Origin: Neoalteromonas facilis
Lineage (GTDB): Bacteria > Pseudomonadota > Gammaproteobacteria > Enterobacterales > Alteromonadaceae
Direction of reading: 5' to 3'
DNA: 64,000 nucleotides
Assembly (NCBI RefSeq): GCF_002807665.1
Contig: NZ_PEAY01000004.1
Location: forward strand, 410,604 to 474,603
The translations under genes and the position numbers were made by a program. Shown here piece after piece: positions 58,025-64,000 of the stretch. Each line of letters opens with the position of its first letter. The first letter of the stretch is position 1. The notes beneath the pieces are model-generated. The model was not told where the DNA came from and ran no database searches. It saw only the letters and a list, made by a program, of their open reading frames with translations.

Positions 58025-58564
58025 ATGAACACGTTTAAATCACTTATTACTATTGCGTTAGGGGTTACCTCTGGATTGGCTTTGGCCGACGAACCCCCTA
58101 TCAACGAACATGTTTCAGTAAGCTGGGAATCGCCTGAAGATTACACTGATGTGAGAGCAGCGAACCAATCTCGCAAGCGATTTATGGAACAAACGTTTCA
58201 TCGTTTTGACGACTATTTTGCCTCTCTTGCTCAACGGTTTCCTGACGACTATCAGTGGAATATTAAAGTAACCAATGTGGATCTAGCCGGACAAGTATGG
58301 CCTAGTTCGTTTGTTGGTTTAGGTCAGGGTGGACAGGACGTGCGTTTAATAAAAGATATCGATATTCCACGTATGTCATTTTCATATAAGCTATTGTCGA
58401 ATGGTGAATTAGTCAAAGAAGCCGATGTGGATTTGAAGGATATGGGCTTTTTACAACGTTCTTTACATGGCTCAGATACAGACCCTCTGCGGTATGAAAA
58501 GCGCATGTTGAAAGAATGGTTTAATCGTGAATTCTCTGACTATTTGATAACGGCTAAACAGTAA
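58025..58564 (+). CDS. DUF3016 secreted protein
   Basis: A signal peptide (SLITIALGVTSGLALA) precedes a 155-residue exported protein matching DUF3016: VSVSWESPEDYTDVRAANQSRKRF and the VTNVDLAGQVWPSS segment (shown in part) recall the family. The role is unknown; members are exported and often near transport genes. GAGGGAG precedes the ATG. A terminator follows 38 nt after the stop. Confidence 0.85.
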   Translation: MNTFKSLITIALGVTSGLALADEPPINEHVSVSWESPEDYTDVRAANQSRKRFMEQTFHRFDDYFASLAQRFPDDYQWNIKVTNVDLAGQVWPSSFVGLGQGGQDVRLIKDIDIPRMSFSYKLLSNGELVKEADVDLKDMGFLQRSLHGSDTDPLRYEKRMLKEWFNREFSDYLITAKQ

Positions 58565-58602
58565 CGACGTTTTCCCGTTTTAGTTTTTCGCAAATCAATA
58601 AG

Positions 58603-58627
58603 AAGCCGGCATTTTTGCCGGCTTTTT
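58603..58627. terminator. Terminator after the DUF3016 gene
   Basis: Stem AAGCCGGC/GCCGGCTT closed by a T-rich loop, followed by a T run. It lies between convergent genes and can also end the acyl-CoA dehydrogenase transcript. Confidence 0.85.
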
Positions 58628-58632
58628 GGACT

Positions 58633-60393
58633 TTATAAGTAGTCAAACTCTCGGTCTGAAACGGCTGTTAAATCTTCAGCCCCTGATACGAGTCCGGCTT
58701 TATGCATGTCTTTTCGCGGCAACAAACGTTTCACATAAAAATCGCGCGTTTTACATTTACCCGCAGCTAACGCCGCATTGTCTGTTTTGACGGCAGCATC
58801 AGCCATGCTGTACCAAAGTACGCCAATCAGCACATACGCGGTATAGTTTAAGTAATCACATGCGCCACCGGCGACATCTTCAGGACTATAACTCAATATT
58901 GTTTCAGACAACTCACGCCATTCACTTAATAAGGATTGCGCACTTACGCGAGCGCTATCATCTTCAATTGTGTCTGTCAGAGAAATAAATGCGTCGTAGG
59001 TGGCTCGCATCATGGTACCGCCACTGCGGGTGAGCTTGCGGCCTATAAGGTCAACGGCTTGAATACCATTGGTACCTTCATATAACTGCGCAATGCGGGC
59101 ATCACGCATCAATTGTTCCATACCCCATTCACGAATATACCCATGGCCGCCATACACCTGAATACCGTGGCTGGCGACTTCCAGACCCATATCGGTCATA
59201 AAGCTTTTGCACACGGGCGTTAAGTATTGCAGCACATGCTCAGCCTGTTGTTTTTCGTCGCCCGACGAGTATTTTTCAATATCCATGTATTTGGCGTAGA
59301 CCAACGACAACGCTCGACAACCCTCAGCAAAGGCTTTTTGTGTCAGTAGCATACGGCGCACATCCGGTTGATGAATGATCGCATCGGCTTTGTCATTGGG
59401 TTGCTGTGCACCTTGTGGAGCTCGAGATTGTAAGCGTTCACGGGCGTATGTCAGAGCACCTTGATAGGAGGCTTCAGCGATACCTAAGCCTTGCAAACCC
59501 ACTTGGAAGCGAGCGTCGTTCATCATGGTAAACATGCAAGCTAGACCTTGATTGGGTTCACCCACTATCCACCCTTTAGCACCATCATAATTCATCACAC
59601 AAGTAGGGCTGCCTTTAAGGCCCATTTTCTTTTCGATACTGCCGACTGAAACGGCATTTCGTTCTGCAGGTTGACCATTGTCATCCAATAAGAACTTCGG
59701 CACCAAAAATAGACTAATACCTTTCACGCCAGCGGGGGCGTCGGGTAAGCGTGCCAGTACCAAATGGATAATATTAGCACTCCAATCTTGGTCACCACCG
59801 GTAATGAATATTTTGTTCCCCGTGATGGAATAGCTGCCATCAGCCTGAGGTTCCGCTTTTGTGCTTAAGAGGGCTAAATCAGTACCTGCTTGAGGCTCGG
59901 TTAAATTCATCGTGCCTGTCCATTCACCTGAAATGAGCTGCGGCAGATATAGATTCTTAAGTTCGTCACTGGCATGTTTGTTAACCGCGAGAATGGCGCT
60001 TTCGGTTAGCATTGTGGTTAATCGCCAGCTCAGGTTGGCTGAATTGAGCATTTCATGCACGGGTACGGCGGCAGAGTATGGCAGGTCTTGACCGCCAAAA
60101 TCAGGATTGCCGAGCATCGCGTTCCAACCATTTTCAACATATTCCTGGTAGGCTTGAGCAAAGCCTTCCGGTGTCTTAACATCACCATCAGCAAGGGTGC
60201 AGCCTTGTTCGTCACCTTCTCTATTCAAAGGGGCTATCATGTCTTCCGCGAATTTTGCGCCTTGATTAAGCACTTCCATTACCAATTCTGCGTCATAATC
60301 TGATGCGCCAATGGTTTGATAGTGTGAATCAATCTTCAGCCAATCTCTGAGTAAAAACTGAAAATCGGCTATTGGTGCCTTATATTGCGGCAT
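58633..60393 (-). CDS. Acyl-CoA dehydrogenase, long form with C-terminal extension
   Basis: This FAD flavoprotein of 586 residues has the acyl-CoA dehydrogenase fold: MNLTEPQAGTDLALLSTKA, ITGNKIFITGGDQDW, MKKGLK-type loop (KKMGLKGSPT) and the catalytic-Glu segment YEGTNGIQAVDLIGRKL. A C-terminal extension beyond the usual 380-residue domain places it among the DmdC/AidB-like long enzymes. Substrates can be fatty acyl- or 3-methylmercaptopropionyl-CoA; not certain here. Start ATG 60393 has AAGGAG 6 nt upstream. Confidence 0.88.
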   Translation of the reverse strand: MPQYKAPIADFQFLLRDWLKIDSHYQTIGASDYDAELVMEVLNQGAKFAEDMIAPLNREGDEQGCTLADGDVKTPEGFAQAYQEYVENGWNAMLGNPDFGGQDLPYSAAVPVHEMLNSANLSWRLTTMLTESAILAVNKHASDELKNLYLPQLISGEWTGTMNLTEPQAGTDLALLSTKAEPQADGSYSITGNKIFITGGDQDWSANIIHLVLARLPDAPAGVKGISLFLVPKFLLDDNGQPAERNAVSVGSIEKKMGLKGSPTCVMNYDGAKGWIVGEPNQGLACMFTMMNDARFQVGLQGLGIAEASYQGALTYARERLQSRAPQGAQQPNDKADAIIHQPDVRRMLLTQKAFAEGCRALSLVYAKYMDIEKYSSGDEKQQAEHVLQYLTPVCKSFMTDMGLEVASHGIQVYGGHGYIREWGMEQLMRDARIAQLYEGTNGIQAVDLIGRKLTRSGGTMMRATYDAFISLTDTIEDDSARVSAQSLLSEWRELSETILSYSPEDVAGGACDYLNYTAYVLIGVLWYSMADAAVKTDNAALAAGKCKTRDFYVKRLLPRKDMHKAGLVSGAEDLTAVSDREFDYL

Positions 60394-60479
60394 AGCGGTC
60401 TCCTTAAAATTCAAACGGGCGTTTTAATTATTATACGAGAAATTATGTCGATTAGTACGGGTAATTTTCGTTTTAGGCT

Positions 60480-60998
60480 TTATTTCTGTATCGATGAGGC
60501 CATGACAAAGGCTTCGGCAATTTCAGGCCACTGATCCATGTATCGCCATTCTCTCGGGTTAAGGGTGAAAGGATCGACCCATTTAATTTGTGTCACTTCA
60601 CCTTTAGACCATTCAGGCAAGGGGAGGGTGGGGTATTTAGGTGGTGTGAAGCCACTTTGATGTGAACAAGCAAACAAGGCCATGCCGCTTGTTGTAGTGG
60701 TAATGTAGGCGTCCACACTGACATTTATGCCGGTTTCTTCGAAGGTTTCACGATGTGCTGTGCAGGCAAGAGACTCGCCTGTGACTTGTCCGCCCGCGGG
60801 AATATCCCAGCGGCCACTTAATCGATGTTTAATCACCAACAATTGTTGCTCGTTCACAATCAGGCAGCCGGCACTTGTCGCGGGGCTATTCAAAGGTTCA
60901 GCGTTAGCGCGACAATGTGGCAGATTAGGCGGCGGTTCAGAGCATCCTAATAGCACGGATAAACAAAAAAGCGTTAAACAACTAATTCTCACCGACAA
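60480..60998 (-). CDS. Nudix hydrolase lipoprotein
   Basis: The N-terminus is a lipoprotein signal with lipobox LLGC and lipidated C19, Ser at +2 suggesting outer-membrane location. A Nudix domain follows, with box GGQVTGESLACT then AHRETFEETGI and a strand KHRLSGRWDIPAG before it. Start TTG 60998 has AGGA 6 nt upstream; GTG 60992 is an alternative. A lipidated, periplasm-facing Nudix enzyme is unusual because most act on cytosolic nucleotides. Its substrate would be in the envelope. Confidence 0.8.
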   Translation of the reverse strand: MSVRISCLTLFCLSVLLGCSEPPPNLPHCRANAEPLNSPATSAGCLIVNEQQLLVIKHRLSGRWDIPAGGQVTGESLACTAHRETFEETGINVSVDAYITTTTSGMALFACSHQSGFTPPKYPTLPLPEWSKGEVTQIKWVDPFTLNPREWRYMDQWPEIAEAFVMASSIQK

Positions 60999-61118
60999 AT
61001 GTAATCCTAAGAGCTGTAAAACCAGTACAATACCGCATCTTATAAAAGTATCTCAGCGTTTTTGTATAAATCGCAGTTTAAGCCGATACTCTAACAACAC
61101 TTATTTATCAGGATCACT

Positions 61119-62195
61119 ATGGCTCGTGCATTTCGTTTTTCTCCTTTAGCTGTTGGTGCGTTGCTGCTGGCAGGATTTCTCGTGTATATCAATTGGCCGT
61201 TGGTGCTAGATTGGATGGGAATGACAGAGCAAAAGCAGCAACATCGCCAAGGTGGCGCAGCCCCAGTGGTTGCCGTAACAGTTGAAATGCAACCTTTTGC
61301 TATTGTCATTGAGGCCCTTGGAACAGCACAAGCCAATGAATCCGTTGAAATTACTGCGCAACAAGCCGAGGTGGCAACCTCGATAGCGTTTGACGATGGC
61401 GACGTTGTTCAAGCGGGGGATTTATTGGTTGAGTTGAATAATCGTGCTGAAAAAGCGCGCGTCAACGAGTTAGAAATCAATTTGGCGGAAGCGAAACGCC
61501 AATTAAAACGAATTGAGGGGCTAGCCAAGGAAAGAGCCGCGTCTCAGCAACTATTAGATGAACAGCAAGCGCGTGTAGATGCGCTAGTGGCACAGTTGGA
61601 TGTTGCCAATGCTGCACTTAATGAGCTTCAAATTGTAGCGCCGTTTTCAGGTAAATTGGGTATACGTCAAGTGAGCGTAGGTGCACTTGTGCGCCCCGGT
61701 GATGTGATCACCACTTTGGATGATATTAGTCGCGTGAAAGTTGACTTCAATGTTTCAGAGGCTCATTTAGCGTCTATCGCCAAAGGCCAGACCGTTAGGG
61801 CCACTTCCGTCGCTTACCCTGGTCAAACATTTGAAGGCGAGATTTCCAGTATTGATGCGCGCTTAGATCCGGTGACGCGTTCGATAAAGGTGAGAGCCAT
61901 CATTAATAATAGTGAGCAATTATTACGCCCGGGCATGTTGTTACAGGTGACGGTGCAACGCCAAATGCTTGAAGCTATTGTGGTGCCTGAAAAGGCACTT
62001 GTACCCATTCAAGAAAAGCAATTTGTATTTGTCATTGATGGGAACAAAGTCCGTTCAACCGAAGTGAAAGTGGGAGAGCGTAGACCTGGACGTGTGCAAA
62101 TCCTCTCTGGACTCACACCAGGGCAGCGTATTGTTACAGAGGGTACATTACGCCTGCGCGATAATGCACCTGTTAATGTATTAAACGCAGAGTAG
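61119..62195 (+). CDS. RND efflux periplasmic adaptor protein
   Basis: A membrane-fusion protein with one N-terminal TM anchor (PLAVGALLLAGFLVYINWPLV), a lipoyl-like hybrid motif (EITAQQAEVATSIAFDDGDVV, shown in part), an alpha-hairpin (about 105-165; NELEINLAEAKRQLKRIEG) that contacts TolC, and beta-barrel segment (VDARLDPVTRSIKVRA). 358 residues, usual size. It is followed after 10 nt by an RND pump gene, a conserved pair. Confidence 0.92.
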   Translation: MARAFRFSPLAVGALLLAGFLVYINWPLVLDWMGMTEQKQQHRQGGAAPVVAVTVEMQPFAIVIEALGTAQANESVEITAQQAEVATSIAFDDGDVVQAGDLLVELNNRAEKARVNELEINLAEAKRQLKRIEGLAKERAASQQLLDEQQARVDALVAQLDVANAALNELQIVAPFSGKLGIRQVSVGALVRPGDVITTLDDISRVKVDFNVSEAHLASIAKGQTVRATSVAYPGQTFEGEISSIDARLDPVTRSIKVRAIINNSEQLLRPGMLLQVTVQRQMLEAIVVPEKALVPIQEKQFVFVIDGNKVRSTEVKVGERRPGRVQILSGLTPGQRIVTEGTLRLRDNAPVNVLNAE

Positions 62196-62205
62196 GTGAC
62201 TATTT

Positions 62206-64000
62206 ATGTGGCTTTCTGATACTTCCGTTAAGCGCCCGGTCTTTGCATCGGTTGTAAACCTACTCCTTATCGTATTCGGGCTGGTTGCGATTTCGCTATT
62301 GTCTCTGCGCGAATACCCCGATATCGACCCTCCCATCGTGTCAATTTCCACCAATTATCCTGGGGCTTCAGCCAATATTGTCGAAACCCGTATCACGCAA
62401 ATATTGGAAGACCGGATCAGTGGTATCGAAGGGATAAAGAATATTACCTCGACCAGCCGCAATGGCCGTTCAAACATTAATATCGAGTTTAAGTTAAGTC
62501 GTGATATTGATGCTGCCAGTAACGATGTGCGTGAGCGAGTGAGCCGCGCCCTTAACAACTTACCTGATCAAGCTGATCCACCAGAAGTATCTAAGTCAAA
62601 TTCGGATGAAAACCCGATCATTTGGTACAACTTACGCAGTACCAACATGAACACTATGGAGCTTACCGATTACGCGCGTCGTTACATCGTTGACCGCCTA
62701 TCGATTGCAGGTGGAATTGCGCGTGTGCAAGTGGGTGGTGGTCGTGATTATGCGATGAAGGTGTGGCTAGACCGCAATGCTATGGCAGCACGCGGTGTAA
62801 CGGTCGCCGACGTCGAACGGATTATTCGATCTGAAAACGTTGAGTTACCCGCTGGGCAAGTAGAGTCCGCCGACCGTGATTTGGAAGTGCGCGTAGCGCG
62901 AACATTTTTGACACCAGAAGATTTTGCCAACCTAACCGTAGCGGTGGGGCGAGATGGTTACCTAGTGCGTTTAGGTGAAGTCGCCCACGTTGAGTTAACT
63001 TCAGTCGATGATGAAACTGACTTCCGGGGTGATGGCGTTAACATGATTGGTTTAGGGATTGTAAAGCAATCTAAAGCCAATACCTTAGACGTTGCCCGTT
63101 CAGCTAGAGAAGCGATTGAGCGCATTGAAGAAACGTTGCCGGAGAATATCTTTATCGTACCCAGCTATGACTCGTCAGTGTTTATCGAGGAGTCAATCAA
63201 TGAGGTGTATAACACGTTAGCGATTGCGATGATCATGGTTATTGTCGTGATCTATGTGTTCTTGGGAAATGTCAGAGCTACCCTTATCCCCGCCGTGACA
63301 GTACCGGTGGCGTTAATTTCAGCCTTCACCGTTATGTATGTCATGGGCTTTTCGATCAACCTTCTAACGTTACTTGCGCTAGTGCTCGCGATTGGTTTGG
63401 TTGTGGATGACGCAATCGTAGTACTAGAGAATATTTATCGACGCATTGAACTTGGCGAACCGCCTATTCTGGCAGCTTACCGCGGCGCCCGCGAAGTAGG
63501 GTTTGCGGTTATTGCCACGACACTGGTGTTGGTCAGTGTGTTCATGCCGCTGGTATTCTTAGAGGGCAACATCGGCCGATTGTTTACTGAGTTTGCCATC
63601 GCTATTGCCGCCGCAGTTATTTTTTCCAGTTTTACCGCACTGACATTGTCGCCCATGATGGCGTCGAAACTATTGCAGAAACGAGAGCGCAGTTCAGCCT
63701 TCGGCAACTTTGTCGACCGTAATTTTAAGAAATTGGAAAAGGGCTATTTCGACAGTTTAAATAAAACCTTACACCAACCGGTGATGATGACTATCTTGCT
63801 TATCTTCTCAGTGGTAGCTGTGTACCAATTGTATAAGCTCATACCTGAGGAGTTCGTGCCGAGAGAAGATAGAGGTAATTTCTTTATCATTATGCAAGCG
63901 CAAGAAGGTGCTAGCTATGAAAGTAACTCTGCTAACTTGGCCAAAATTGAAGAAATTTTGCTGGAGTATCGCGAATCTGGTGAAGCACAACGCGTATTGG
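62206..64000 (+). CDS. RND multidrug efflux pump, 3' truncated
   Basis: The inner-membrane RND (HAE1) pump is cut by the right edge after about 598 codons. MWLSDTSVKRPVFASVVNLL is the typical start; NYPGASANIVETRITQILED and the ISGIEGIKNITSTS loop follow. The TM4 proton-relay pair is present in LVVDDAIVV. ATG 62206 has AGGTG upstream. It pairs with the upstream adaptor and probably with TolC, encoded at 28.4 kb in this window, to make a tripartite pump. Export substrates are unknown. Confidence 0.95.
   Translation, partial: MWLSDTSVKRPVFASVVNLLLIVFGLVAISLLSLREYPDIDPPIVSISTNYPGASANIVETRITQILEDRISGIEGIKNITSTSRNGRSNINIEFKLSRDIDAASNDVRERVSRALNNLPDQADPPEVSKSNSDENPIIWYNLRSTNMNTMELTDYARRYIVDRLSIAGGIARVQVGGGRDYAMKVWLDRNAMAARGVTVADVERIIRSENVELPAGQVESADRDLEVRVARTFLTPEDFANLTVAVGRDGYLVRLGEVAHVELTSVDDETDFRGDGVNMIGLGIVKQSKANTLDVARSAREAIERIEETLPENIFIVPSYDSSVFIEESINEVYNTLAIAMIMVIVVIYVFLGNVRATLIPAVTVPVALISAFTVMYVMGFSINLLTLLALVLAIGLVVDDAIVVLENIYRRIELGEPPILAAYRGAREVGFAVIATTLVLVSVFMPLVFLEGNIGRLFTEFAIAIAAAVIFSSFTALTLSPMMASKLLQKRERSSAFGNFVDRNFKKLEKGYFDSLNKTLHQPVMMTILLIFSVVAVYQLYKLIPEEFVPREDRGNFFIIMQAQEGASYESNSANLAKIEEILLEYRESGEAQRVL

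Overview
The window reads as chromosome from a marine gammaproteobacterium, most likely Alteromonadales (Alteromonas/Glaciecola-like). This is judged from protein character and gene order; no search was run. Supporting blocks are mutH/rppH-ptsP-tauE-lgt-thyA, tolC/nudF-yqiB-cpdA-yqiA-parE, rapA-rluA, epmB/efp-epmA and alkB-bolA. MutH points to methyl-directed mismatch repair. I see no phage, insertion sequence, CRISPR array, rRNA or tRNA. The left edge cuts a CYTH-CHAD triphosphatase gene and the right edge cuts an RND pump gene.

Layout. 1-2.4 kb: triphosphatase and a membrane AraC-type regulator. 2.4-9 kb: ferredoxin yfhL and mutH on the minus strand, then rppH, ptsP, a TauE/SafE permease, lgt and thyA on the plus strand. 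9-11 kb: a coupled signalling pair, REC-CheC followed by PAS-GGDEF. 11-17.4 kb (minus): ampG, a small unknown, a DUF3530-like protein, rluA and rapA. 17.6-20 kb: PIN-PhoH ATPase and a REC-GGDEF cyclase. 20-24.2 kb (minus): deaD, cysG and a transglutaminase-like protein, closely overlapped. 24.4-28.3 kb: a TPR lipoprotein resembling PrsT, a voltage-gated channel with an acidic filter, and an unlisted 56-residue protein. 28.3-34.3 kb: tolC divergent from nudF-yqiB-cpdA-yqiA-parE. 34.4-39.1 kb: unknowns, a YjfB-like small protein, and the EF-P beta-lysylation genes. 39.2-41.7 kb: a His-rich TonB receptor behind two Zur-like boxes. 41.7-49.7 kb: GGCT, GNAT, SRPBCC, cyclophilin, rlmG, alkB, bolA, AEC and SulP transporters, and a CPBP protein. 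49.7-51.7 kb: an arsR-arsC-acr3 operon. 51.7-57.3 kb (minus): dsbA, a B12 riboswitch with btuB, srkA and ccoG. 57.5-64 kb: small secreted or membrane proteins, an acyl-CoA dehydrogenase, a Nudix lipoprotein and an RND efflux operon.

How the genes connect. Several sets form working units: EF-P with its modifying enzymes EpmA and EpmB; mRNA 5'-end processing (RppH) beside nitrogen-PTS enzyme I; Lgt and ThyA in one operon; arsenate reduction and arsenite export under ArsR; and metal or cofactor uptake under predicted Zur and cobalamin control. Two FNR-type boxes, before yfhL and ccoG, suggest oxygen-responsive control of Fe-S/oxidase functions. Three separate c-di-GMP or chemotaxis-type signalling proteins lie in the window.

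Most of the window is ordinary housekeeping. The stretches most worth a second look are the PrsT-like/channel/small-protein cluster (24.4-28.3 kb), the zinc-receptor promoter (39.19-39.25 kb), the GGCT gene whose perfect Shine-Dalgarno has no canonical start codon (41.72 kb), and the Nudix lipoprotein (60.5-61.0 kb). Only one stretch longer than 300 bases lacks a gene, 54451-54820, and it holds the cobalamin riboswitch.
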